Assembly (NCBI GenBank): GCA_965216885.1
Contig: OZ244209.1
Span: 1,550,001-1,614,000, forward strand
Length of the DNA stretch: 64,000 nt
Reading direction: 5' to 3'
From: CAYNJG01 sp965216885
Lineage (GTDB): Bacteria; Planctomycetota; Planctomycetia; Pirellulales; Pirellulaceae
In this document: positions 53,850 to 62,837 of the stretch, piece after piece
Position numbering within the stretch: the first letter of the stretch is position 1
Layout of the letters: each line of letters opens with the position of its first letter
The notes under the pieces: model-generated
Database searches by the model: none
What the model saw: the letters and a program-made list of their open reading frames with translations, nothing else
Told to the model about the DNA's origin: nothing
Position numbers and translations under genes: made by a program

Positions 53850-55271
53850 CTTTCCGCGACTGATCAGTCGCGGCCTCATTGAAGCATGATCTGACTACCA
53901 TTGATCCACACGCCCAATCCGCTTTCCGCGACTGATCAGTCGCGGCCTCATTGAAGCGCGGATTCGTCGACACTGGCGATATCGGGGGCTGATTATGCTT
54001 TCCGCGACTGATCAGTCGCGGCCTCATTGAAGCAACGTAGAGGTCCTGAAACTCGCGGGACGGAAGTACTTTCCGCGACTGATCAGTCGCGGCCTCATTG
54101 AAGCGACAACAAAAAGGTCACACTTGAAGGCAACGCGACTCTTTCCGCGACTGATCAGTCGCGGCCTCATTGAAGCATTGCCGCGATTCCGCGCGGGATG
54201 GACTGCACCTAGACTTTCCGCGACTGATCAGTCGCGGCCTCATTGAAGCAAAGCCGAGCGACTCCGCAGGCACGGGCCCCCACACCTTTCCGCGACTGAT
54301 CAGTCGCGGCCTCATTGAAGCGGGCACAGGCGCGCGATGAGGCCGCCTACGAGACCGACTTTCCGCGACTGATCAGTCGCGGCCTCATTGAAGCCAGATT
54401 CCCTGCCTGCTGACTAATACCAGCTCGATGACCTTTCCGCGACTGATCAGTCGCGGCCTCATTGAAGCTCGAAGGTTGAGCTGAGGTGCCGGCCTCTGTG
54501 TGTTCTTTCCGCGACTGATCAGTCGCGGCCTCATTGAAGCCTGAATTTTCCTCGCCTGTTGGCGGCTGTATCGCAGCTTTCCGCGACTGATCAGTCGCGG
54601 CCTCATTGAAGCAAGATTCCTTTTTCGTGTTGCATCCAATCTGAGCGGACTTTCCGCGACTGATCAGTCGCGGCCTCATTGAAGCTGCTCGTACACCAGC
54701 AGCTCCCGCTCGGCCTCTAGCCGCTTTCCGCGACTGATCAGTCGCGGCCTCATTGAAGCCAGAAGAGGCCCCCGAAGGGGCCGAGAAGAAAGACCGCTTT
54801 CCGCGACTGATCAGTCGCGGCCTCATTGAAGCAATACGTCCGTACCGTTGTTTGCGTCCGCGATCGCCTTTCCGCGACTGATCAGTCGCGGCCTCATTGA
54901 AGCAGCCGCCGCAGCAACCGTCGTCGCCTTCAGGCGGGTTGTTGACTTTCCGCGACTGATCAGTCGCGGCCTCATTGAAGCAACGTCCTCGTCGAATTGC
55001 TTTTTCTCTGCCTCCTTGCTTTCCGCGACTGATCAGTCGCGGCCTCATTGAAGCTCCCAGTACCGATCATTGATGTCGAATCCGAACCACCTTTCCGTGA
55101 CTGATCAGTCGCGGCCTCATTGAAGCCTACGGAGTCACGATGATGACCACCACCACCCTCCACCTTTCCGCGACTGATCAGTCGCGGCCTCATTGAAGCA
55201 CGAGCGTCCCTGATACAACTGACGCAGGCGGTTGTCTTTCCGCGACTGATCAGTCGCGGCCTCATTGAAGC
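53850..55271 (+). CRISPR. CRISPR array, 20 repeats of 36 nt and 19 spacers
   Basis: Repeats start at 53850, 53922, 53998, 54069, 54141, 54214, 54286, 54359, 54433, 54505, 54577, 54650, 54724, 54797, 54868, 54946, 55019, 55091, 55164 and 55236. Each runs CTTT, then the perfect palindrome CCGCGACTGATCAGTCGCGG, then CCTCATTGAAGC with two shared bases. Nineteen copies are identical; the eighteenth has C-to-T at position 8. Spacers are 35-42 nt (mostly 36-37) and all different. The plus orientation is supported by the ATTGAAGC end, which would give a standard 8-nt crRNA 5' handle, by the cas operon upstream, and by the one variant repeat near the distal end. Confidence 0.98.
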
Positions 55272-55843
55272 GTTCAACTGTAAATCAGCGGAGTTCGTCA
55301 GACGCTCAATTTCACCAGTTCGGTATATCCGGCCAACCAAGAAGCGTGCTGTCGAAGTGCTGCGAACGCAAGCGAGACCGAGGTGCCGGAAGATTTTCCG
55401 ATCCGCGTTGTCGTGGGACGGATGGGGCGAAAGGCGGCCGTCGAGGCAGAGATCTGTACGCGGACAACCGAAGTGCACTTCGTCCCGGCGGTTGACTGGC
55501 GTAACCCACGAACGAAGAAATTGGGTTCAGTCACGGTCAGCATTGCCACGCATTGGCGTGTAAACCCATGACTTGGCCGCCAGGAATCCCCGCGGAAACA
55601 GGCTGATGCTGCTTCGTAGGGGGCCAGTGGATAACCATAAAGCGGAGGCGACAGGATTCGAGGCGGGACGCTCCCTGCTTCTTTTCCCTGAATGTAAGTC
55701 GTTATTCAGCCTCTACTTGCGTCTCGATCCCCGTTTTCCCTGAATCGATCCCTGTGTCATTGGTGCCTATTTTGGTGCCTAATCGATTTTCGCCGGACAC
55801 GCACCGTTCTTGGCTTACTCGTTGGTGTTTGGAGTCGAATCCT
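55272..55843. other. Region after the array, no supported gene
   Basis: About 570 bp. A plus-strand frame at 55383-55571 (MPEDFPIRVVVGRMGRK...) looks mildly protein-like but has no recognised family and no clear ribosome site. A real gene fragment cannot be excluded. Nothing else was seen before the AGGGAAGC repeat. Confidence 0.35.
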
Positions 55844-55899
55844 AGGGAAGCAGGGAAGCAGGGAAGCAGGGAAGCAGGGAAGCAGGGAAGCAGGGAAGC
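55844..55899. repeat. Tandem octamer AGGGAAGC, seven copies
   Basis: Seven perfect, contiguous copies of AGGGAAGC, 56 bp in all. It lies between the CRISPR array and the IS3 remnants, outside any gene. Such tracts can vary in length by slippage. Confidence 0.95.
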
Positions 55900-55940
55900 T
55901 GCGATAGCCCATCCCTAGCGGACACGGCGAGGGTGTGATT

Positions 55941-56022
55941 TCAAACGGCTATGGTCTGGTGGTAGTATTCTTCGAACTGACAGGGTGAGACGTAGTCCAG
56001 AGTCTGGTGCATACGCTCGGCG
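55941..56022 (-). pseudogene. C-terminal scrap of an IS3-family transposase
   Basis: On the minus strand the bases read AERMHQTLDYVSPCQFEEYY and end HQTIAV with a stop at 55941. The H(Q/S)xLxYxSPxxFE pattern is the usual C-terminus of IS3 OrfB proteins. The rest of that element is missing. It abuts a 42-bp fragment identical to part of another IS3 element in the window. Confidence 0.7.
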
Positions 56023-56056
56023 GCTGAACAGCGAGGATGTGCTGGAGCGGTTGAAT
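56015..56056 (+). repeat. 42-bp fragment identical to the interior of the intact IS3 element
   Basis: Bases 56015-56056 (GCTCGGCGGCTGAACAGCGA and onward) match 60054-60095, inside orfB of the second IS3 element, without mismatch. The fragment is joined on the left to an unrelated transposase scrap and on the right to the left end of the first IS element, so it marks past recombination or nested insertion. Confidence 0.9.
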
Positions 56057-56131
56057 TGACCTCCTCCCCTAAACTTGAGCTAGTGTGAGTGAGAGAATTC
56101 TTTTGGGCTTTGCCCAGAAAGGAGCCTCTCG

Positions 56132-56411
56132 ATGGGACAAAAACGACACGGTTCGGACGAGATCATCTCGAAGCTTCGTCAGGCAGATATAGAACTTGGC
56201 AAAGGGCGTAAGGTCCCCGAGGTCTGCAAGAGCTTGGAGATCACGGAGCAGACGTACTACCGAATGGCGTCAGAAGTACGGGGGCATGCAGCCAGACATG
56301 TTGAAGGAGATGAATTCTCTTCAGAAGGAGAACGCGCGGCTGAAACGGATGGTTGCGAATCAAGCCTTGGATATGGAGATCCTGAAGGAGGCGGCGAAGG
56401 GAAACTGGTAA
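56132..56411 (+). pseudogene. IS3 orfA with one extra base
   Basis: The frame starts MGQKRHGSDEIISKLRQADI and reaches EQTYYR, the helix-turn-helix part of an IS3 OrfA. An extra base near 56261-56265 (CGAATGG) moves the rest, WRQKYGGMQPDMLKEM and LKEAAKGNW, into the next frame, where it stops at 56411. Both halves are otherwise intact, so the damage looks recent. Confidence 0.8.
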
Positions 56412-57306
56412 GCCCTGAGCGTCGTCGGCGGACGATCACGGAAGTACGTCGGCGTTTGGGGCCACACAGGATTTCAGAGCGTCGTGCCTGTAGAGTGCTT
56501 GGTCAGGCACGTAGCACGCAGCGTTACACGTCACTTCGTTCACAGATGAAGTTCGTTTGTTACAGGAGATGCGTCTTCTTGCTCGGCAACGTCCACGCTT
56601 CGGGGCCGAGCGAATCTATCGGGCTTTGATAGCCCGCAACTGGTCCGTCAATCACAAGCGAGTCCATCGACTTTGGAAGCGAGAACACATGCAGGTGCCT
56701 CGGAAACAGCATCGTCGTCGACGTTGCACAGGTGGAAGCGAAAACAGTTGCGTCCGCCATCGGGCACAACACAAAGACCACGTGTGGTCTTATGACTTCG
56801 TGCAGGACCGGACAGAAGATGGTCGTCGTCTACGGCTTCTCGTCGTGATCGACGAATATACACGTGAGTGCCTTGCCATCGAAGTCTCTCGCAACTTCAC
56901 CGCTCAAGATGTGATTGGTGTATTGCAATACTTGTTCGCCGTTCGCGGGACTCCGGTGCATATCCGCAGCGACAACGGTCCCGAGTTCGTAGCTCGCAGA
57001 ATCCGCCGCTGGTTGAAGCAAGCCAGCGTGAAGACACTGTACGTTGCGAAAGGCAGTCCCTGGGGAAACGGCTATGTCGAGTCGTTCAACGGAAAGTTAC
57101 GAGGCGAGTTACTTAACCAGGAGATCTTCTTGAGCATGCACGAAGCACGTTGGGTGATCGACCGTTGGCGCCTGAATTACAACCACTACCGCATTCACAG
57201 TTCCTTGAACTACCAAACCCCCGCCGCGTTCGCGGCAACCTGTGTTCTTCCGGCTACGGCTGCGCCTCCAGAACACAGGTCAAATCATCACGACTCTCTC
57301 ACTTAG
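56412..57306 (+). pseudogene. IS3 orfB (DDE transposase) with a frame break
   Basis: The beginning, SPERRRRTITEVRRRLG to RSTQRYTSLR, is in one frame. The remainder, DEVRLLQEMRLLARQRPRFG onward, continues about 56540 in another frame to a stop at 57306, as if one base were missing. The catalytic triad remains readable: D in WSYDFVQD, D in RSDNGPEF and E in YVESFNGKLR. Transposition would need both frames joined. Confidence 0.8.
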
Positions 57307-57473
57307 AGTGGTACAAGCATCGGGGGGGGGCAGGTGTACCCTAAATTTTTCTGGCTAGCTAGGTGTAACTTGAGCTGGAAATAGAGTGTCGTACGGTGAG
57401 TACCTTTCTTGATACGCTAAGGAAGATTAGGCCCTAGCAGGGGTTCTCAAGAAACTCAGCCAAAGGAATGTAC

Positions 57474-58715
57474 ATGCCCAAACGGAAACAAAAGCACAAT
57501 CTATCACGGTACATTCCGCTGCCTCTACGCCGACAGATTAGACAAGAAAGCTACTTTGGTTGTGTGGTGTGTGGACGACTACCCTACACGTACGAGCACT
57601 TTGATCCGCCTTTTGAGGATGCCAAAGAACACAAGGCAGAGGGGATGACACTTCTTTGTGCCAACTGCCAAGCTGACACGACGGCCGGTCGCCTGTCTAA
57701 GGAACGAATTGCAGACAAGAAAAAGAAGCCCTTCAATGCGAGTCGCGACCCGATTTGGATGTCGTGCTTGGGGGGGCAGAGTTTTTCACTGCGATTCGCA
57801 GGCAACACGGCCCACAACTGCATCAAGACGCAGGTCGTCGTCAATGACGAAGTGTTGATTGGCCTTGAATTGATCGACGGAGAGCTGTTGCTGTCAGGGG
57901 CTTTCTGTGACCTGAATGGAAAGGCAACGCTGAAGCTACGCGAGCTCGAAATAATCGCCAACCACGAATCGTGGGATGTGGAGATGCAAGGCATGAATCT
58001 CGTAATCCGGTCAGGGGTTCGACAGCCTGTTCTCGAAGTCGCTTTTGACGCTACTAGTAGGATGGTCAGTGTCAATCGGTTGCGAATGAGTTTCGTAGAT
58101 GGCTATGAAATTGACGGGAACGCTTCATCGCTAACAATTAACACTCCCTTCGCGAAAGACCTCCATTTCGGGCAGAACCACGTACACGGCACACACTGCA
58201 AGTTGCTGGACATTTCGTTCCCCGGCATCGGTGGCTGGGACAATTGGACCGGCGACCGAGTCGTCAGCGATACAACTGAAAAGTATAATGTTTCAGCCTG
58301 CACGACGGTTGGGGCTGGGTTTATATACAACTCAAGCTTTTCGCTGCCACTCGACACCGAAGTGAAGAAGGCGACCAAGAGTGATCTCAACTCACCGAAT
58401 GCGATTTCCAACTGCTGGTTTCACGTGTGGGAACTGCCACGTATAGACTTGAGTGAGATTCGGCCTAGGTCGTTCAAAAATTGCGTGATCTTGGGGCCAG
58501 CGATAGTTGTTGCAACCGGTAATGCGACTTTCAGTCATTGCACAATGGCCTTGGACAGTGTGTGGAGCAAGGAAGGACCGCTTTGGGGAGCATTCTTCGT
58601 GCGTGATCCGGTCTTCCATAACTGCGTATTCGCATACGTTGGTTTCGGCGGGCCGCCTGAGGCAATGAATCGAGTTACCTCTGACTTCATGCAATCGAGT
58701 GAACTACTTGGTTGA
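57474..58715 (+). CDS. HNH-type zinc-motif protein, unknown C-terminal domain
   Basis: ATG 57474 is preferred over 57468 because AGGA then lies at proper spacing. About 413 residues. The N-terminus has a CVVCGR ... YEHFDPP ... LLCANCQ pattern, two CxxC pairs around a His, like the zinc-binding core of HNH endonucleases. The remaining 320 residues are Asn/Val/Ile-rich beta strands with repeated FxNC/FxHC turns near the end, perhaps a beta-helix. The canonical HNH Asn-His positions are not all clear, so nuclease activity is uncertain. It lies between two IS3 elements, close to the CRISPR array. Confidence 0.6.
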   Translation: MPKRKQKHNLSRYIPLPLRRQIRQESYFGCVVCGRLPYTYEHFDPPFEDAKEHKAEGMTLLCANCQADTTAGRLSKERIADKKKKPFNASRDPIWMSCLGGQSFSLRFAGNTAHNCIKTQVVVNDEVLIGLELIDGELLLSGAFCDLNGKATLKLRELEIIANHESWDVEMQGMNLVIRSGVRQPVLEVAFDATSRMVSVNRLRMSFVDGYEIDGNASSLTINTPFAKDLHFGQNHVHGTHCKLLDISFPGIGGWDNWTGDRVVSDTTEKYNVSACTTVGAGFIYNSSFSLPLDTEVKKATKSDLNSPNAISNCWFHVWELPRIDLSEIRPRSFKNCVILGPAIVVATGNATFSHCTMALDSVWSKEGPLWGAFFVRDPVFHNCVFAYVGFGGPPEAMNRVTSDFMQSSELLG

Positions 58716-58825
58716 AGATCCCGACATTCTGTCCCATGCCGGTGAAAACTCCTACAAGTTCAAAAGGTCGAGAAATTAGATTGAAATCGTGGAGCACGGG
58801 CGCTTTGTCTGTGCCAACCACAAAC

Positions 58826-59188
58826 CTATCCCTCCCCCTTGCCTCGGTCATTGCCGCGTTTATCCTTTTTTTCACGATCCGCTTTTTTCATCGGGGTTCG
58901 CTCTTGCCGTCTCTTTCTTGAAGATTCGCGGGGCAGCTGTTGAGCGTCAGGTTTGATCATAAAGTGCTGGTACAAATCCGGAAGTGAAATAGAGACCCCC
59001 TCTCGAATCCAAACCATGAGAACGAGCTCGGCTTCCGCAAGGACGGAATTAAGCTTGCGGTTGTTGCGGGTGACGTATGCTCTAAGGGTTTCTTGAATTG
59101 CTGTTGAATGCTGTTGAATGAACAACTTGGCCTCTTCTTCCGGGGCTCGTTCTACAGAAGTGACGCCATGCTCTGAAGTGGACCCCAT
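58826..59188 (-). pseudogene. Hypothetical gene cut at its 5' end by an IS3 insertion
   Basis: The minus-strand frame from about 59170 reads VERAPEEEAKLFIQQHSTAI, RNNRKLNSVLAEAELVL and LPDLYQHFM, ending in a long Lys/Arg-rich tail. The first codons (MGSTSEHG) come from the end of the IS element, so the native start was probably removed or displaced. No family is recognised. Confidence 0.5.
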
Positions 59189-59298
59189 TTATTGGACCAC
59201 GGGCGAGCGATTCTTAAAGAGAGGATTGATCCGGCCCCCTTTAATGAGTCCACCTGGAATGGAAAATTCTGGTTGGCATCACAAACAGGAGGGCAATC

Positions 59299-59580
59299 AT
59301 GCCACGAGGAAAGAAGTACGGTCCCGAGGTGATCATTCCGAAGCTTCGCGAAGCGGAGGTTCTAACATCCCAAGGGACATCGCAGGAACTTGCAGCCAAG
59401 AAGATTGGCGTATCGGTCCAGACGCTGATTCGTTGGCGTAAGGAGTACGGTGGTTTGAAAATGGATCAAGCCAAGCGTCTCAAGCAGCTAGAGAAAGAGA
59501 ATTCGAAGCTGAAGAAGCTGTTGGCCGAAGCGGAGCTGGACAAGGCGATTCTCAAGGAAGCCGCGTCGGGAAACTATTGA
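59299..59580 (+). CDS. IS3-family transposase OrfA
   Basis: A 93-residue protein with an N-terminal helix-turn-helix (KYGPEVIIPKLREAEVL ... VSVQTLIRWRKEYGG) that binds the element's ends, and a leucine-zipper-like helix (LKQLEKENSKLKKLLAEAEL) for pairing with OrfB. It ends in AASGNY. AGGAGGGCAATC precedes the start. Its TGA overlaps the TTG start of orfB. Confidence 0.9.
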   Translation: MPRGKKYGPEVIIPKLREAEVLTSQGTSQELAAKKIGVSVQTLIRWRKEYGGLKMDQAKRLKQLEKENSKLKKLLAEAELDKAILKEAASGNY

Positions 59581-60482
59581 GCCCGACGAAACGACGAACG
59601 GCGGTCGAACATGTCCGAGATGCTCTCGGTAGAGAGCGTGTCTCGGAACGTCGGGCTTGCAAGGTGCTGCAACAACCTCGCAGTACCCAGCGTCGTCACC
59701 AATCTGTACCCAGTGATGAGCCACGTTTGGTGCGTCGCATGGTGCAGCTAGGCAGCGACTACGGTCGCTATGGCTATCGAAAGGTCACTAGCATGTTACG
59801 GCAGGAAGGTTGGCGAGTGAACCATAAACGAATCGAACGGTTGTGGCGTCAGGAGGGGCTCAAAGTCCCTCAAAGGCAACCGAAACGCAGACGATTATGG
59901 CTGAACGATGGCTCTTGCGTGCGACTTCGAGCAGCACACAAAGATCATGTGTGGAGTTATGACTTCGTCATGGATCGCACGAGCGAAGGTCGAGCGTTCC
60001 GCATGCTGACGCTGATTGACGAGCACACTCGCGAGTGTCTTGCGATTGACGTGGCTCGGCGGCTGAACAGCGAGGATGTGCTGGAGCGGTTGAATGACCT
60101 GTTTGTTCGCCGCGGTGTCCCCACTTACTTACGCAGTGACAACGGCCCAGAATTCACGGCCAGGAAGGTGCGTGCTTGGCTGGCTACCGTTGGCGTGAAA
60201 ACGCTCTTCATTGAACCGGGGAGCCCTTGGGAAAAGGGCTATGTGGAGTCTTTCAACGGAAGGCTTCGAGATGAGCTACTCGCTCGTGAGCAATTCGACA
60301 CGCTGTTGGAAGCCAAGGTGCTCATTGAACGCTGGCGACGGCATTACAACACGGTGCGGCCACACGGTTCATTGGGGTACCGCCCCCCGGCACCTGAATC
60401 GATCCAGCCGCATCATTCCGTTACGGCTGCGCCTCCACTCCATGATGCGGCTGGCATAATCGTGAGGCAAAACTTAACTTAG
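59577..60482 (+). CDS. IS3-family transposase OrfB (DDE)
   Basis: A 301-residue DDE transposase starting at TTG 59577 within the TTGA overlap with orfA. An N-terminal HTH_21-like region contains RRMVQLGSDYGRYGYRKVTS. The rve integrase core has D in WSYDFVMD, D in RSDNGPEFTARK and E in YVESFNGRLRDE, all present. The end (GYRPPAPES) is typical. It appears functional. Confidence 0.92.
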   Translation: MSPTKRRTAVEHVRDALGRERVSERRACKVLQQPRSTQRRHQSVPSDEPRLVRRMVQLGSDYGRYGYRKVTSMLRQEGWRVNHKRIERLWRQEGLKVPQRQPKRRRLWLNDGSCVRLRAAHKDHVWSYDFVMDRTSEGRAFRMLTLIDEHTRECLAIDVARRLNSEDVLERLNDLFVRRGVPTYLRSDNGPEFTARKVRAWLATVGVKTLFIEPGSPWEKGYVESFNGRLRDELLAREQFDTLLEAKVLIERWRRHYNTVRPHGSLGYRPPAPESIQPHHSVTAAPPLHDAAGIIVRQNLT

Positions 60483-60786
60483 AAACTGGTATCGTTCGTG
60501 GGGGCTGGTCAGCGGGTGTCGCTTGCGGTCGAACACCTCTGAGCCTAACTCGCTGAGTGCGTCGGAGGAATCCGAAGCGTCCAAGCGAATTGCTCAATCT
60601 GCTTCGGTCTTTTTACCTGACGCGACATGAAGAAAGGCTGAATTCTGGCCATTGACGGTATGACCTTCCACAGATGGTGGTATTCGTTCAATAATAAGAC
60701 CAGAGTAAGCAGGAGTTTGCTACGAGGAAGCAGACCGCCCGCTGCACTTGCTCAATTGACCTCTCTTCCCTTGCGAAACGCAGATC

Positions 60787-61962
60787 ATGTTGATGCAACT
60801 GGTCGTAGCCGCCAAACCCGAGCTGTTCGAGAGTGGCCAGCTTTCACACTGGTTTCATGACTTTGCTCGAAGTCTCTTTTGCTACAGCTTTCCCAGTGGT
60901 TTCGATAGTGCCACGCTTGGGAGTTTGGCGAAACAGATATTCATCGCCCACATGCGGTCGGAAATGGGAGAGGATTTCTTTGGCGGAAACGCTCCGATTA
61001 CAACGGATTTCTTTGACCGCTGGTGGACTATTAAGCACCCTGACGAGATTTCTGCAGATGAACTCAAAGCTTGCGAGGTTGTGCCTGTCTCAAATCTTTT
61101 CGAAGTCTTAGACAGGCCCGACAGAGAAAACATCTTCATGAAGCACAGCCAAGACGTCCAAGCCTCGCTTAGAAACATGCTTGAGGTTGACGACCGACCC
61201 CATGGTCCGAATGCGGGAGGAACACTATATGCAGAGGCCGACTACTTTGCCCCATTTCCAGAACCGGAAACGGTGTTTGCCGAGGACATTGAGACCCACT
61301 TGAAATACTTGCTGCCTGTCGCAACGGTATCACTGAAACATATTAATCCTGCGTGGGAGGGACCGATTCATTTTGTTCAACCTGTCGAACCATACGAAGG
61401 TGTTGTCGGCGAGTTGACGTCCGAGCATCACTCGCAACTCTGTCGTGAGAACTGGATTGGATACCGGATTGATGAGCATGGGCGATACACATTCGCATCT
61501 GATTGGGAGTATTTCTTACGGAAGAAGCTAGAATCTCGCGATGCTCGTCAAGCTGAAGTCGATGCAAACCAACTGCACGAACATTACGAAAGAGCCAGGC
61601 AGTCATTTGAAACCAACCGAACGCATTTCCAAGAATACCATGGACTTCACTCGTCCTATTCGCTTGAACAACATGGAGTCTGTCGCGACAGGGACCGCTT
61701 AAAACTGGTCAATCAACTTGGTGGCAAACCAGGCTGGGGAAACTGGACAGAGATAGGAGATTGGCCATTGTCGAAACACAAGTGTGATGCGACGGAGGAA
61801 TCCGATGAAACATATCCCTTGCCACAGGCGGCAGATGGAACTGACTTCGTCTACATTGGCTGGTTGCATTCTTTTGTGTATGTCGACACGAGCGGATGCA
61901 ATCTGGAACTCTTCTACCATCCGGAACTTCGTCTAGCCTTGACGACCTTCGACTGGTCTTAG
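60787..61962 (+). CDS. Hypothetical 391-aa protein
   Basis: A soluble protein with no signal peptide or membrane segment. It starts MLMQLVVAAKPELFESGQL; an ATG at 60793 is an alternative. The centre is rich in His, Glu and aromatic residues (VSLKHINPAWEGPIHFVQ). The end has LGGKPGWGNWTEIGDWPL and SGCNLELFYHPELRLALTTF, which recalls DUF1963-type proteins, but I cannot assign it with confidence. The continuous coding character supports a real gene. Confidence 0.6.
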   Translation: MLMQLVVAAKPELFESGQLSHWFHDFARSLFCYSFPSGFDSATLGSLAKQIFIAHMRSEMGEDFFGGNAPITTDFFDRWWTIKHPDEISADELKACEVVPVSNLFEVLDRPDRENIFMKHSQDVQASLRNMLEVDDRPHGPNAGGTLYAEADYFAPFPEPETVFAEDIETHLKYLLPVATVSLKHINPAWEGPIHFVQPVEPYEGVVGELTSEHHSQLCRENWIGYRIDEHGRYTFASDWEYFLRKKLESRDARQAEVDANQLHEHYERARQSFETNRTHFQEYHGLHSSYSLEQHGVCRDRDRLKLVNQLGGKPGWGNWTEIGDWPLSKHKCDATEESDETYPLPQAADGTDFVYIGWLHSFVYVDTSGCNLELFYHPELRLALTTFDWS

Positions 61963-62352
61963 TAGCAGCTTTTTAAAGCCAGTTTTTTGCAAGGACCTCG
62001 AAATGACCGCCCGCGTCGGTGAGCAAGACCTCCAAGCATAGAGCCCGTCGCTACGAGACAGAGGTTTGACACCCTTCGGAGCTTGGGCAGTTTCCTCTAA
62101 GGTCCGAGGTTGATGTGCCTTCTGTCTCGTAGGAAACTGGCGAACACGCAGCGGTGTCATTCCCATTCGTAGACCGATGAGCATACAGCTCAATCTGCGT
62201 CGAACGATGAAGCCAAAGCGATTCGGCCAATGTGCGTCGGCCTATTTGACCGATGCTAATTCGGGAGCATGGCCCAAAGTTAGCTTCGGCAGAAGCCAAC
62301 AGCTATACTGCGGCATTGCACCATTGAAGATGCTGGGGGCGGAACCGAGACC
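61963..62352. other. Intergenic region, nothing recognised
   Basis: About 390 bp. Short frames on both strands look random. No repeat or RNA structure was seen. Confidence 0.4.
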
Positions 62353-62772
62353 ATGGGACACTTTGTTGCAATTGTCATCGACGATGACCCCGACGCTGCG
62401 ATGTACCCGTTTGCTGACTACGCAAATGAGGCTGATGACCACGGTTCAAGTGACGTCAAGTTCGATTACTATGGAATCGCTACCGACCATCAAGTGCTTA
62501 GGCTTTCGCACCCAAAACAACCACCGTTTCTTGCCAGAATATTCGGAGTCAGCTGCAAAGAATTCGTATCGCAGGCTCGCAAGCGTGAGGTTGATGTCGA
62601 CGGAAGCAAGTTGGATGCTGTTGCGGCGGTTCTCGTAGATGGTAAATGGCACAGTTGTCCGTGGAAAGCTGATGAATCTCCTGACATGAAGAAATGGGAT
62701 GCAGAAGTTGTGCGAAGAGTTAAGGTCGCACCAGACAACGTCCTTGTGACCATCATGGATTGCCATTTATAG
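62353..62772 (+). CDS. Hypothetical 139-aa protein
   Basis: Starts MGHFVAIVIDDDPDAAMYPF. A small acidic, soluble protein without recognised domain; the ending VKVAPDNVLVTIMDCHL looks like a beta-strand close. Its stop is 66 bp before the next start. Confidence 0.5.
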   Translation: MGHFVAIVIDDDPDAAMYPFADYANEADDHGSSDVKFDYYGIATDHQVLRLSHPKQPPFLARIFGVSCKEFVSQARKREVDVDGSKLDAVAAVLVDGKWHSCPWKADESPDMKKWDAEVVRRVKVAPDNVLVTIMDCHL

Positions 62773-62837
62773 ACTGGCACTGTGAAACAATGGCAATGCT
62801 CACGGCTTTGGCTCTCCACACGGTTCAGGAAGTGTCT

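Larger units (their letters stand above)
56057..57338 (+). mobile_element. IS3-family insertion sequence, decayed copy
   Basis: Limits are estimated from matching ends: the left end begins TGACCTCCTCCCC and the right end, reversed, reads ACCTGCCCCC. Both inner flanks contain CTTG, then 10 nt, then AGTGAGAGA. The right end includes a run of nine G (57322-57330). orfA and orfB are present but each is broken by a frame error, so the copy is probably unable to move by itself. Confidence 0.75.
59174..60511 (+). mobile_element. IS3-family insertion sequence, apparently intact genes
   Basis: The left end is taken as TGAAGTGGACCCC (59174), similar to other IS3 ends. The right end, near TGGTCA at 60511, is less sure because the inverted match is imperfect. 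Inside are an intact orfA and orfB that overlap by four bases. No target duplication was identified. This element differs from the decayed copy at 56057 in sequence, though both are IS3 family. Confidence 0.75.

Noticed and set aside
54105..54140. Possible self-targeting spacer (14-base match to 29790-29803)
   Set aside because: The match is short and expected by chance in 64 kb; no other spacer matched the window by eye.
54347..55048. Long minus-strand frame with repeated RPRLISRGK/FNEAATDQSRK peptides
   Set aside because: It is the CRISPR array read in the antisense direction; the repeated peptides are the repeats.
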